Counted from the stretch's first letter, positions 55,026 to 63,696 are shown. The stretch is DNA of 64,000 bases from Pelagibacterium lentulum (GCF_003992625.1 NZ_RZMW01000042.1:117341-181340); one strand, 5' to 3'. The notes: a model not told the origin generated them from the letters alone. Program-made: numbers and translations.

Positions 55026-56939
55026 ATGGTCGATTGGATTTTCCCGCTGATCCTTATCGGAGCGGGACTAATCGTGATCTCTGTCCTTACAAGCCTTGTG
55101 GCTTTTCGTTTTGGCGCCCCGCTGCTTTTGATCTTTCTCGGCATCGGCCTTGTTGCTGGCTCAGACGGTCTTGGCCTGCAATTTGACGATGTGAATACCG
55201 CCTATTTCGTCGGCTCTCTCGCGCTTGCCGTTATTCTGTTCGATTCCGGCTTCGGCACCTCGCTCAAGGCCTTCCGGCAAACCGCTGCTCCATCCATCAT
55301 ACTGGCAACGATCGGGGTTGTCCTCACAACGCTTGTCGTTGGCATAGCCGCTCATTTCGTCCTCGGCCTCACGCTGCTTGAGGGCATGTTAATGGGCGCG
55401 ATTGTCTCTTCGACCGACGCCGCTGCGGTGTTTTTCCTGCTGCGTGTGGGCGGCATCACCATCCGTGAAAAAGTCAGGTCGACCCTTGAGGTGGAGTCGG
55501 GATCGAACGACCCGATGGCCATCTTTTTGACCGTCATGTTCGTGGAACTTTTAATATCGGGCACCAGCCTTGGCGAGTTGACCCACGAACTGCTCGCGGG
55601 CTTTGCCATTCAGATGGGGCTCGGCGTCGTGGTCGGCATAGGCGGGGGCCTTTTGATCGTTCAGGTCATCAACCGGCTTGAGCTTGAAGGCGCGCTCTAT
55701 CCCATCATGGTGCTGGGCATGGCCATTTCGATCTTTGCCTTGACCGGCCTGCTCGGTGGCTCGGGAGCCCTTGCTGCCTATATTGCCGGCCTTGTCGCAG
55801 GCAATCGCCGCGTGCGCGGGAAATCTTCACTGGTGCGATTTCAAGATGGCATGACCTGGCTTGCCCAGATCGTGATGTTCCTCATCCTCGGACTTCTGGC
55901 CAACCCTTCGCAATTCGCATCTGTTGCGCTGCCAGCCATTGCGCTGGCCCTGTTCCTGATGTTTGTTGCCCGTCCCATTGCGGTCTGGCTGTGCCTTCTG
56001 CCCTTCCGCTATCAGCGTGACGAAATCGCTTTCGTTTCATGGGTGGGCCTGCGCGGCGCCGTTTCGATCCTTCTGGCCATACTGCCCCTGATTGCCTTCC
56101 TGCCCAACGGGACGATGATGTTCAATACGGCCTTCATCATCGTATTGACCTCACTGCTTGTGCAGGGCTGGACCATCAGGCCCATGGCCCAATGGTTGGG
56201 ACTTATCGTACCGCCGCGCATCGGACCGGTCGAGCGCGTGGGGCTGGAATTGCCCGGCAATGCCCATCACGAACTCATCGTTTATCACGTCGTCCCCGGC
56301 AGCCCGGTTGCCGAGGGCGAACGCCTGCCGCGCTGGGCACGGCCCTCGCTTGTCGTCCGCGACGGGCAATCCATGCGCTATCAATATGCGGGCCGGATCA
56401 AGCCGGGCGATTACATCTATATGTTCATCGCACCGCGCTATACGCGTCTGCTCGACCGGCTCTTTGCAAGTCCGGCCAAAGTGGAGGCCGACGACAAGGA
56501 CTTCTTCGGCGCCTTCCCCATCAATCCGGAAAAGCCCATAAGCGCCCTGCGGGAAGCCTATGGCATGAACATTGCACCCAATGTGTCGGCGGACAAGTCC
56601 ATCTCCGAGTTCATGGTTGAGCGCCTTGGCGGCAGCGCCGAAGAAGGCGATCGGGTCGCGGTTGGCAATCTTGAGTTGATCGTGCGCAGCGTCGATGTAA
56701 ACGGCAACGTCGCCGATGCCGGCCTGACCATCGATCAGGAACCTCAGCCGGCCCGCGTCAAGTTCTTCCTCAATGGCCGGGAATTGCTCGAATTGGCAAC
56801 CACGCGAATGCGCCGGCTCAAAAGGCGACGGCAAAAGCCCTTCGCCAAGCCGGTTGCTTCACCGGCCTCGGGTGCAGAACAACCATCGACCGAAACGGAC
56901 GGACCGACAGAGCCGATCGAAAACGCACGGCAATCCTGA
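55026..56939 (+). CDS. CPA1 K+/H+ antiporter, NhaP2/CvrA-like
   Basis: Inner-membrane cation/proton antiporter of about 637 residues. Twelve or so hydrophobic segments span residues 1-390, with the ion-site aspartates in SSTDAAAVFFLLR and ESGSNDPMAIFLTV. The C-terminus has a TrkA_C-like region (SLVVRDGQSMRYQYAGRIKPGDYIYMFI) and a CorC/HlyC-type domain (VGNLELIVRSVDVNG), as in NhaP2. It is expected to keep K+ and pH balance. The start is ATG 55026 or GTG 55017; the ribosome site fits the latter a bit better. Confidence 0.9.
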   Translation: MVDWIFPLILIGAGLIVISVLTSLVAFRFGAPLLLIFLGIGLVAGSDGLGLQFDDVNTAYFVGSLALAVILFDSGFGTSLKAFRQTAAPSIILATIGVVLTTLVVGIAAHFVLGLTLLEGMLMGAIVSSTDAAAVFFLLRVGGITIREKVRSTLEVESGSNDPMAIFLTVMFVELLISGTSLGELTHELLAGFAIQMGLGVVVGIGGGLLIVQVINRLELEGALYPIMVLGMAISIFALTGLLGGSGALAAYIAGLVAGNRRVRGKSSLVRFQDGMTWLAQIVMFLILGLLANPSQFASVALPAIALALFLMFVARPIAVWLCLLPFRYQRDEIAFVSWVGLRGAVSILLAILPLIAFLPNGTMMFNTAFIIVLTSLLVQGWTIRPMAQWLGLIVPPRIGPVERVGLELPGNAHHELIVYHVVPGSPVAEGERLPRWARPSLVVRDGQSMRYQYAGRIKPGDYIYMFIAPRYTRLLDRLFASPAKVEADDKDFFGAFPINPEKPISALREAYGMNIAPNVSADKSISEFMVERLGGSAEEGDRVAVGNLELIVRSVDVNGNVADAGLTIDQEPQPARVKFFLNGRELLELATTRMRRLKRRRQKPFAKPVASPASGAEQPSTETDGPTEPIENARQS

Positions 56940-56950
56940 CGGCAACCGGG

Positions 56951-57553
56951 TTAACCGGCCAGATAAGCATACCCACGATTGTGCCAGAGCAGCGGCTTGT
57001 GATCGCCAAATTCCGAAGCCATGAAAACGCCTGCGAAAAGGCAATGCGTGTCCAATTCGATCACGCCGGCCAACTGACAATCGATCACCGCCATTGCCCC
57101 TGAAAGTTTGGGGCGCCCGGAAGCCCAGGACTGCCATTGCCCCGTATCGAACCGGCCGCCTGAAATCGACTTGCCTGCGAATATGTCGGCAATATCGTTT
57201 TGATCGGACGCCAGCATGGCAACAGAAAATCCGCCGGTGCGGACGATCTGCTCGGCCAACGCGCTACCTTTTGTGATTGAGACCACAAGCGAGGGCGGCG
57301 TGGCGCTCAAGGACGCCATTGCGGTCACAGTCCGGCCTTCCCACTGGCCCGCTTCCCCGGACGTGACGATACACACACTTGAGGCAAGGTGAGCCATCGT
57401 ATCGGCAAATTGGCGATGACTTACAGGACCGGCCTCAAGCGGGATTCCATCCAGGGTCAGCGTGCGAACGGAGACTTCCGGAGCACTTTGATCCCCATCT
57501 GGTGACAAGGTCGAAGCCAACCCTTTTTGCAACGGCATATTGCCTACTTTCAT
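56951..57553 (-). CDS. Flavin reductase family protein
   Basis: A 200-residue FMN-binding split-barrel protein. It has RQFADTMAHLASSVCIVTSGEAG, then TVTAMASLSATPPSLVVSITKGSALAEQI and GGFSVAMLASDQNDIADIFAGK, with C-terminal LFAGVFMASEFGDHKPLLWHNRGYAYL. The family reduces FMN/FAD with NAD(P)H for two-component monooxygenases, but no oxygenase partner is here. The start ATG 57553 is likely; ATG 57538 is possible. It is divergent from the Fe-S regulator gene and could be its target. Confidence 0.87.
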   Translation of the reverse strand: MKVGNMPLQKGLASTLSPDGDQSAPEVSVRTLTLDGIPLEAGPVSHRQFADTMAHLASSVCIVTSGEAGQWEGRTVTAMASLSATPPSLVVSITKGSALAEQIVRTGGFSVAMLASDQNDIADIFAGKSISGGRFDTGQWQSWASGRPKLSGAMAVIDCQLAGVIELDTHCLFAGVFMASEFGDHKPLLWHNRGYAYLAG

Positions 57554-57721
57554 TCGTATCGTGCGCCTCGCTCCAATTCGGGGAGCCAAAAGCCGCAAAC
57601 TGCAAATATGGCATTGCCGATTGCCCTTTGTAAGAGCGCCACGTGTTGCCAGATCACGCGGCCCATGACATTTTTGTCATGGCGGCAATGAGGCTACCGC
57701 TTGATCTATCGCGGCCAATCC

Positions 57722-57753
57722 TCTATTTTCCAAGCAAGCACTTTCTAAATAGA
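57722..57753. promoter_or_regulatory. Inverted repeat ahead of the SufR-like regulator
   Basis: TCTATTT (57722-57728) and AAATAGA (57747-57753) are perfect 7-bp arms 18 nt apart. The right arm ends 11 nt before the start codon. It may be an autoregulatory operator in the gap that also serves the divergent flavin reductase. Confidence 0.4.
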
Positions 57754-57764
57754 CTGCAAGAGCC

Positions 57765-58427
57765 ATGTCAAGCACCGTCGCCAATTCGTTACCCGCATGG
57801 ACCCCGCGCAGCGCAGGCGATCGCATCCTGATGCTGCTCAAGATGCACGGCGATAAATCTGCCGCCGATCTGGGCAAATCCCTGGGCACGTCCGGCGAAG
57901 CGGCGCGCCAGCAATTGGCGCGGCTTGCCGAGGAAGGTTACGTCGAAAGCTGGTCTCAGGCCCGCGGTGTCGGTCGTCCGGCCCAGTTCTGGCGCCTGAC
58001 CGCCAAGGGCCAGAAACGCTTTCCCGATACCCATGCCGCGCTTACCGTGGATCTGCTGGCAACGATCAGTCAAGAGCTGGGTTCGGAAATGCTCGAGCAG
58101 ATCATCAATGCCCGCGAGGCCAAGACCCGCGCCGCCTATCGCGCCGAACTCGAAACCGCACCCGATCTCGAAACCCGCGTCGCACGGCTTGCCGATATCC
58201 GCACACGCGAAGGCTATATGGCCGACTGGGAGCACGACGAAAGCGACGGCTTCCTGCTCTATGAAAACCACTGCCCCATTTGCGCCGCTGCCGCCGCCTG
58301 CCAGAATTTCTGCCGCGCCGAACTTGCCGTTTTTCGCGAGGTGCTCGGCCCGGATGCGCAGATCGAGCGCATCGAACATATTATCGTAGGCGCCCGGCGC
58401 TGTGCCTATCGCATCACGCCCGCCTGA
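57765..58427 (+). CDS. SufR-like winged-helix regulator with Fe-S cysteine cluster
   Basis: A 220-residue regulator. The N-terminal winged HTH reads RILMLLKMHGDKSAADLGKSL, then ARQQLARLAEEGYVES and GVGRPAQFWRLTAKGQ. The C-terminal sensor has C170, C173, C179 and C183 (NHCPICAAAAACQNFCRAEL) and C213 (GARRCAYRI), the pattern of SufR, which binds an Fe-S cluster and represses suf genes when holo. No suf gene is nearby; the flanking flavin reductase and dioxygenase/hydrolase pair are better target candidates. AAGAG stands close to ATG 57765. Confidence 0.87.
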   Translation: MSSTVANSLPAWTPRSAGDRILMLLKMHGDKSAADLGKSLGTSGEAARQQLARLAEEGYVESWSQARGVGRPAQFWRLTAKGQKRFPDTHAALTVDLLATISQELGSEMLEQIINAREAKTRAAYRAELETAPDLETRVARLADIRTREGYMADWEHDESDGFLLYENHCPICAAAAACQNFCRAELAVFREVLGPDAQIERIEHIIVGARRCAYRITPA

Positions 58428-58436
58428 CGCAAAACT

Positions 58437-58464
58437 GTTCAAGATTATCGAATAATCTATGAAC
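58437..58464. promoter_or_regulatory. 28-bp dyad ahead of the dioxygenase-hydrolase operon
   Basis: GTTCA-A-GATTAT-CGA-ATAATC-TA-TGAAC: inner arms of 6 bp (58443-58448 and 58452-58457) and outer arms GTTCA/TGAAC. It lies 103 bp before the dioxygenase start and 9 bp after the regulator gene. The shape is that of a MarR- or winged-helix dimer site. Confidence 0.55.
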
Positions 58465-58567
58465 ATTTTGACGCCTTCTGATGAAAGATTGCCGGTCTAT
58501 ATTGAGATCACACATTTGGTGCGCGGCCCGATTGGTCGTAAAAGCGCACCCAACCCGGAGTGATCCC

Positions 58568-59497
58568 ATGCTGAATCAGATCAAGGGCCTGCATCACGTT
58601 ACCGCGATGGCCGGCGATGCCGACGCCAATAACCGCTTTTTCACCGGCACGCTCGGTCTGCGCCGCGTCAAGAAAACCGTCAATTTCGACGAGCCTTCCG
58701 TCTATCACCTCTATTATGGCGATGAAGAGGGCACGCCCGGCTCAGTGATGACCTATTTCCCCTTCCCCCACATCATTCGCGGTCGGCCCGGCAGCGGTGA
58801 GGTTGGTGAAACCGTCTTTTCCGTGCCCGAGGGCAGCCTTGGTTTCTGGAAGGAACGGCTTGCCAGCAAAAGCGTACAGGCAACGCCTGACGAAAGCTTT
58901 GGCCAGAAACGTCTGCGTTTTTCCGGACCCGATGGCGACGCGCTCGTTCTTGTCGAAACCGGCAACGATACCCGCGCACCCTGGACCGGCGGCTCGGTGA
59001 AAGACGATGAAGCCATTCGCGGTTTTTTCGGCGCGTCCATGCGCGTCCGCGACAGTGGTGCGACTGAAGAACTGCTCAAGTTCATGGGCTATGAGCCGGT
59101 CGACACCTCCAAGGGCATCAAGCGCTTTGCCATTCCCGGTGGCAATGGCGCCGACTATATCGATGTGCAGACTCTGCCCAATATGCCACGCGGCGATCTG
59201 GGTGCGGGTTCGGTCCATCATATTGCGTTCGCCGTTGAAAACCGTGCCGCGCAGCTTGAAGTGCGTAACGCCCTCATCGACACCGGTTATCAGGTAACTC
59301 CTGTCATCGACCGCGACTACTTCTGGGCGATCTATTTCCGCACCCCTGGCGGCGTCCTGTTCGAGATCGCAACCAACGAACCCGGTTTCGCTCGCGACGA
59401 AGACCCCGCTCATCTTGGCGAAGCGCTCAAGCTGCCGACCCAGCATGAGCATCTGCGCAGCTACCTTGAAACCAGCCTGCCTCAAATAAAGGACTGA
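58568..59497 (+). CDS. Ring-cleaving dioxygenase, VOC type (MhqO-like)
   Basis: A 309-residue two-domain extradiol-type dioxygenase. Iron-ligand candidates are H in GLHHVTAMAGD, H in VHHIAFAVEN and E in LFEIATNEPGF. Length and order match Bacillus MhqO, which acts in resistance to hydroquinones and quinones. The next gene, 3 bp away, encodes an MhqD-like hydrolase, the same pairing as in the MhqR regulon. GGAG precedes ATG 58568. Confidence 0.87.
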   Translation: MLNQIKGLHHVTAMAGDADANNRFFTGTLGLRRVKKTVNFDEPSVYHLYYGDEEGTPGSVMTYFPFPHIIRGRPGSGEVGETVFSVPEGSLGFWKERLASKSVQATPDESFGQKRLRFSGPDGDALVLVETGNDTRAPWTGGSVKDDEAIRGFFGASMRVRDSGATEELLKFMGYEPVDTSKGIKRFAIPGGNGADYIDVQTLPNMPRGDLGAGSVHHIAFAVENRAAQLEVRNALIDTGYQVTPVIDRDYFWAIYFRTPGGVLFEIATNEPGFARDEDPAHLGEALKLPTQHEHLRSYLETSLPQIKD

Positions 59498-59500
59498 GCC

Positions 59501-60103
59501 ATGACGCTTTCCGCCTATATCTATCGCGAGCATCAAAACGAGGCACCCGGCGCCCCGCTCCTCGTTCTTCTGCACGGCACTGGTGGGGACGAAAACCAGT
59601 TCTTCGAGCTGGGGCGGCAATTGCTGCCCCATGCCCGGCTGGTTGCGCCACGTGGCGATGTGTCGGAAGGTGGCGCCCTGCGCTATTTCCGGCGTACCGG
59701 CGAAGGCGTTTACGATATGAAAGACCTCACCATACGCACCGATCAGATGGCTGGTTTTGTAAACGCGCTGGAACACAAGGGACCGATCTATGGCCTTGGT
59801 TATTCCAACGGCGCCAATATCCTGGCATCGGTCATGCTCTCCCATCCCGGTATTTTCGATGGCGGGATATTGATGCATCCACTGATCCCCTGGACGCCTG
59901 CGGATGCGCCCGGACTTGCCGGCAAACGCATACTGATAACCGCCGGTCGCCGTGACCCGATCGCGCCCGCAGGTCACACCGAACGGCTTGCCGATTATCT
60001 GGCCCGCCAGAATGCCGATGTGCAAACCCTTTGGCATGAGGGCGGACACGAAATCCGCCAGGAAGAACTTGTCGGCGCCCGCGATTTTCTCGCCACAGTT
60101 TGA
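59501..60103 (+). CDS. Carboxylesterase/phospholipase family hydrolase (MhqD-like)
   Basis: A 200-residue alpha/beta hydrolase. It has LLVLLHGTGGDENQFF (oxyanion loop), the nucleophile elbow GLGYSNGANIL, Asp in TAGRRDPIAP and His in EGGHEIRQEEL, a full triad. It begins 3 bp after the dioxygenase stop with AAAGGA upstream. The pair probably detoxifies quinone-like electrophiles, but the substrate is inferred from gene order. Confidence 0.87.
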   Translation: MTLSAYIYREHQNEAPGAPLLVLLHGTGGDENQFFELGRQLLPHARLVAPRGDVSEGGALRYFRRTGEGVYDMKDLTIRTDQMAGFVNALEHKGPIYGLGYSNGANILASVMLSHPGIFDGGILMHPLIPWTPADAPGLAGKRILITAGRRDPIAPAGHTERLADYLARQNADVQTLWHEGGHEIRQEELVGARDFLATV

Positions 60104-60113
60104 AATGCCTTGC

Positions 60114-60138
60114 CCCTCCGGCGCCCAGCGCCGGAGGG
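60114..60138 (+). terminator. Strong stem-loop after the MhqO/MhqD-like operon
   Basis: CCCTCCGGCGC (60114-60124), loop CCA, GCGCCGGAGGG (60128-60138): a perfect 11-bp stem 10 bp past the stop. The T-tract is weak (TTAGC). Confidence 0.7.
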
Positions 60139-60192
60139 TTAGCAAAACCTAAAGACTTGATGATGTAACTTTCCTGCTCGACAAGGGCTGAG

Positions 60193-61998
60193 ATGTCGCC
60201 CTTTGCATTAGGGGGCAGGATGGCGATGATGTCGCTTTCCCGAGGACGACCGCTATTGTCAGGCCTGCGCACGCGGGTCTTTCTTGCTGCGCTCGCCGTT
60301 TTCGCCCTACTGGCAGCGCCCGCCTATCTCGTCTATGCACGGATCGCCGAAGATGCCACCCTGCGCATAGCTACTCTGCTGACTGAAAAGCAGGTGCAGT
60401 ATGACCGCTATCGCGGCCTGGCGACGCTCCAGCGCGAAGTTTCCCTGGCGCAGTCGTTGTCCCGCTCGCCAACAATCATCGCATGGGCACAGGATGAGCA
60501 TAATCCGGTTCTCAAGCAGCGGGGGCTGGCCGAACTCGAGCACTATCGGGAAGCCTTCGATAACCGCAGCGCCTTCATCGTCATCGATGCCTCGGGCAAC
60601 TACTATTATAACGACGCTCAGAACGCTTATGCCGACGATCCTTTCCAGTATACGGTGCGCTCAAACAATCCACGCGATGGCTGGTATTTCACCACGCGGC
60701 AGCGCCGGGAAGGTTGTTTTCTCAACGTCGATTCCAACGACGTGCTGCGCGTCACCAATGTCTGGATAAACTGCATCGTCTCTCACGAAGGTCAGGTGCA
60801 GGCCATCATTGGCACCGGGCTCAATCTTTCCGCCTTTATCCGCGAGGTGATCGATATCCGCCAGCCGGGCATCCAGTCGGTATTCATCGATCAGGCCGGC
60901 GCCGTTCAGGCCCATGCCGATGCCTCCCTTATCGATTTTCATTCTCTCACCAAGGATCTGGCGCAGAAAAGCACCGTCTTCTCGCTTTTGGGCGGCCCAT
61001 CGGATACCGCACGCCTGCGCACCATGATGAATGCCGCAATCAGGGGCGGTGACGACATCCACACCGCCATGATGACCGTTGGGGGCAAGCCCATGCTGGT
61101 CGGTGTCGGCTATCTCGATGGCGTCGGCTGGTACAACGTCACGATGACCGATGTCGATGAGATCGTCGACGGCTCGCTTTTTGTCCCGGCGGCAATCCTC
61201 TTGGGCATCTTGATGACCCTTCTTGCCCTTGGGCTGACCTTCGCGTTCAAGATCATGGTGCTCGATCGTCTGGCCCGGCTCGAAACTGGTGTTGAAGCTG
61301 TCCGCACCGGCAGCAAGCCGACATTAAAAACCGATCCGGGCAAAGATGAAATCGGCAGGCTGTCCCGGACCATGCACGAAATGGTCAATGCGATCACCTA
61401 TGCGAAGATCGATCTCGAGGGCCAGATCAAGGAACGCACTGAAGAACTGGAATCGCTTGTCAATATCGACGCCCTGACAGGCATTTATAATCGCCGCGGC
61501 TTTGCCAATGCCTTTGCCCGCGCTCGTGAATTGGCACTCAAGGGCGATTTTACCAATGGGCTACTGCTGATCGACATCGACCATTTCAAGCACGTCAACG
61601 ACACCGAGGGTCACGCCGCCGGCGACCGCGTTGCCGCTGAGGTCGCCCGCAGGCTTGCTTCATCCATCGGCACATATGATTTCTGTGGCCGTTGGGGTGG
61701 CGATGAATTCATCGTTCTGCTGCGCGAATGCGATAGCGGACGCTTGCATGACACAACCCTCGCAATCGTTGAAATGATACGCAACCAGCCTGTCGTCCTG
61801 CCGGACGGACGCACGCTGGCGCTCACCGCTTCAATCGGCGCGACCCTGCTCAAGCCCTCCGATTCGCTTGATATGGGCACGGATATGGCCGACGCCGCGC
61901 TCTATAGTGCCAAGGACCAGGGCCGCGACCGCGTTGTATTGTTTGATCCCAAGCTTGGCAAAGCCAGTCTTTCGGGCAGCGAACTCACCTATCTCTGA
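60193..61998 (+). CDS. Diguanylate cyclase with periplasmic sensor and HAMP domain
   Basis: A 601-residue inner-membrane enzyme that makes c-di-GMP. It has a first helix (LRTRVFLAALAVFALLAAPAYL), a periplasmic dCACHE-like domain to about residue 320, a second helix (FVPAAILLGILMTLLALGLTF), a HAMP domain and a C-terminal GGDEF domain with the intact motif RWGGDEF. The inhibitory RxxD site upstream of the motif is not conserved: the residues are GTYD. Product inhibition may thus be lost. ATG 60193, 60220 or 60226 are all possible starts. Confidence 0.9.
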   Translation: MSPFALGGRMAMMSLSRGRPLLSGLRTRVFLAALAVFALLAAPAYLVYARIAEDATLRIATLLTEKQVQYDRYRGLATLQREVSLAQSLSRSPTIIAWAQDEHNPVLKQRGLAELEHYREAFDNRSAFIVIDASGNYYYNDAQNAYADDPFQYTVRSNNPRDGWYFTTRQRREGCFLNVDSNDVLRVTNVWINCIVSHEGQVQAIIGTGLNLSAFIREVIDIRQPGIQSVFIDQAGAVQAHADASLIDFHSLTKDLAQKSTVFSLLGGPSDTARLRTMMNAAIRGGDDIHTAMMTVGGKPMLVGVGYLDGVGWYNVTMTDVDEIVDGSLFVPAAILLGILMTLLALGLTFAFKIMVLDRLARLETGVEAVRTGSKPTLKTDPGKDEIGRLSRTMHEMVNAITYAKIDLEGQIKERTEELESLVNIDALTGIYNRRGFANAFARARELALKGDFTNGLLLIDIDHFKHVNDTEGHAAGDRVAAEVARRLASSIGTYDFCGRWGGDEFIVLLRECDSGRLHDTTLAIVEMIRNQPVVLPDGRTLALTASIGATLLKPSDSLDMGTDMADAALYSAKDQGRDRVVLFDPKLGKASLSGSELTYL

Positions 61999-62004
61999 CG
62001 GTAA

Positions 62005-62295
62005 CTACGCCGCCAGAACGTCCTTCCACTCCTCGTAGCGCCGGAAAAGCGCCGCCACGAACGGACATTGCGGGACGATCTTGAGCCCCTTCCCGCGCGC
62101 GTCGGCCACCCCGCGCCGCACCAGTTCAAGCCCCACCCCTTGCCCCTCATAGGCTGGAGGCACATAGGTATGGTCGATCACGATCACGTCAGGCCCACGA
62201 TAGTGATAGGTCATCTCCGCCTCGTATCCTGGCGCAATCTGCGCCCAATAGCGGCCTCTATCCCCATGCAAATTGTGAGAGATCTCTATTTCCAT
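62005..62295 (-). CDS. Small GNAT-type acetyltransferase (YjdJ/Acetyltransf_CG-like)
   Basis: A 96-residue single-domain protein. It has AEMTYHYRGPDVIVIDHTYV and the acetyl-CoA loop PPAYEGQGVGLELVRRGVADAR, then GLKIVPQCPFVAALFRRYEEW, the mark of the PF14542 group. ATG 62295 has GGGA 6 nt upstream; ATG 62307 is an alternative. It converges with the diguanylate cyclase gene; the substrate is not known. Confidence 0.83.
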   Translation of the reverse strand: MEIEISHNLHGDRGRYWAQIAPGYEAEMTYHYRGPDVIVIDHTYVPPAYEGQGVGLELVRRGVADARGKGLKIVPQCPFVAALFRRYEEWKDVLAA

Positions 62296-62385
62296 TTCGT
62301 TTCCCATGACAGCGTTGACCTGGCGCGATGCACAAAGCACAGTGCATAGCACTCCGTGCCAACCGTAAAGTGAGAGCATAGTTCC

Positions 62386-62781
62386 ATGCCCCTGCCCGTC
62401 CATCACATGATTACCTCCGGCCCGCGCCCTGTTGCGCCGTTTTCTCACGCGGTCGAGGCCGATGGATGGGTTTTTGTGACGGGCCAGATGCCCACCGATC
62501 CCGAAGCGCCCGATGCCCCCTTGCCCGAAGGCATAGAGGCCCAGACGCGCCGGGTGATGGACAATCTCACAATCATTCTGGGCGGCATCGGACTTGCCCT
62601 CGAAAATGTCACCATGATCCGCATCTATCTGACCGATTTCGAGCGTGACTATGCGGCAATGAACGAGACTTACGCCTCCTATTTTGAGAAGGGCAAATTG
62701 CCGGCCCGCACTACAATCGGAGTTTCCGGGCTGGCTGTCGGGGCACTGGTCGAAATCGACATGATCGCGCGCCGCCCCTGA
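62386..62781 (+). CDS. RidA family (YjgF/YER057c/UK114) protein
   Basis: A 131-residue trimeric deaminase family protein. It has FSHAVEADGWVFVTGQMPTDP, RRVMDNLTIILGGIGLALENVTMIRIYLTDFERDYAAMNETY and PARTTIGVSGLAVGALVEIDMIA, in which the Arg of PARTT is the 2-iminoacid-binding residue. RidA proteins clear reactive enamine/imine products of PLP enzymes. GAG precedes ATG 62386. It converges on the VOC gene with a shared hairpin. Confidence 0.92.
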   Translation: MPLPVHHMITSGPRPVAPFSHAVEADGWVFVTGQMPTDPEAPDAPLPEGIEAQTRRVMDNLTIILGGIGLALENVTMIRIYLTDFERDYAAMNETYASYFEKGKLPARTTIGVSGLAVGALVEIDMIARRP

Positions 62782-62783
62782 CC

Positions 62784-62811
62784 GCGATCAGGCCACGATA
62801 ACCCTGATCGC
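62784..62811. terminator. Shared convergent stem-loop at the ridA/VOC boundary
   Basis: GCGATCAGG (62784-62792) and CCTGATCGC (62803-62811) form a perfect 9-bp stem with a 10-nt loop. It starts 3 bp after the ridA stop and includes the last codons and stop of the VOC gene on the other strand. There is no T-run on either side. Confidence 0.6.
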
Positions 62812-63696
62812 ATTATCCCAGGGATCGGCTGTTTCGATCCCGCCCGCAATGGGATCGACAGGAGCCCCGTCACGGCGCAGGCGATTCACAAGACTGTCGA
62901 GCACATCGGCGTTCTCGACCACGATTTCGAGCCAGCGCAGGCCTGCGGCTCCCGCAGGCGGCCGTGGAGCGTCATGTCCTGCCCAGGTATTGAAGGCAAG
63001 GATATGCGGCGCATAATCGAGCGTCACATCACCCATGCCATAACGTCGGCTCAGGAGCTGGCCAGCAAACCCCAGCGTATCGCGATAAAAGCCCATCGCC
63101 TGGTCGAGATCGCCGACATGGACATGCACGTGCCCGATCCGCGTCCCCTCCGGCATCGGCGCCAAAGGGGTATCGTCGCCATCCAGTTCGGCCATCAGCC
63201 CCGGAACGTCTATCGGCTCGCGGCCCGAATGCGGCTCGCCGTCCACGGTTTCCGCGCGTAAATCATCGCCCTCTACAAACCTGCCGCGCCAGGGCGTTTC
63301 AAAAGTGATCTCGATGCCATTGCCGTCCAGATCCCACAGATAAAGTGCTTCTGAAACGAGATGGTCGGTAGGCGAAATCCGCACCTGCGCATGCAACGCA
63401 CGATTGAGCGCACGGGCGAAATCGCGCCGTGTCAGAACGTGTATGGCAACGTGATAAAGACCCGTCGTATGCTGGGCCACCGGCGTTGCGCTATCGAGGT
63501 GCAAAACGATAAGCGGCTTGTCGCCAGCGCCAAGCACCAGCTTTTCCGCATCGGCTTCAAAAAGCGTCAACCCAACGACATCGCGCCAGATGGCAAGCGC
63601 CTTGGCTGCGTCTGTAATGCCGATATGAACGGCCCCCAGCCTTGTTGAATTTGGCATCAGTGAAGGGGTCGCTACAGTTTGTGTCTGCGTGGACAT
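62788..63696 (-). CDS. VOC family dioxygenase-like protein (CatE-like)
   Basis: A 302-residue protein with two pairs of VOC modules, like catechol-2,3-dioxygenase CatE. Metal-ligand candidates are H in LGAVHIGITDAAKAL, H in GLYHVAIHVL, H in IGHVHVHVGDLD and E in IEITFETPWRG. GGAG is 8 nt before ATG 63696. It lies 105 bp behind a GntR/FCD regulator gene on the same strand. The substrate is not known, but catechols are plausible. Confidence 0.83.
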   Translation of the reverse strand: MSTQTQTVATPSLMPNSTRLGAVHIGITDAAKALAIWRDVVGLTLFEADAEKLVLGAGDKPLIVLHLDSATPVAQHTTGLYHVAIHVLTRRDFARALNRALHAQVRISPTDHLVSEALYLWDLDGNGIEITFETPWRGRFVEGDDLRAETVDGEPHSGREPIDVPGLMAELDGDDTPLAPMPEGTRIGHVHVHVGDLDQAMGFYRDTLGFAGQLLSRRYGMGDVTLDYAPHILAFNTWAGHDAPRPPAGAAGLRWLEIVVENADVLDSLVNRLRRDGAPVDPIAGGIETADPWDNAIRVIVA

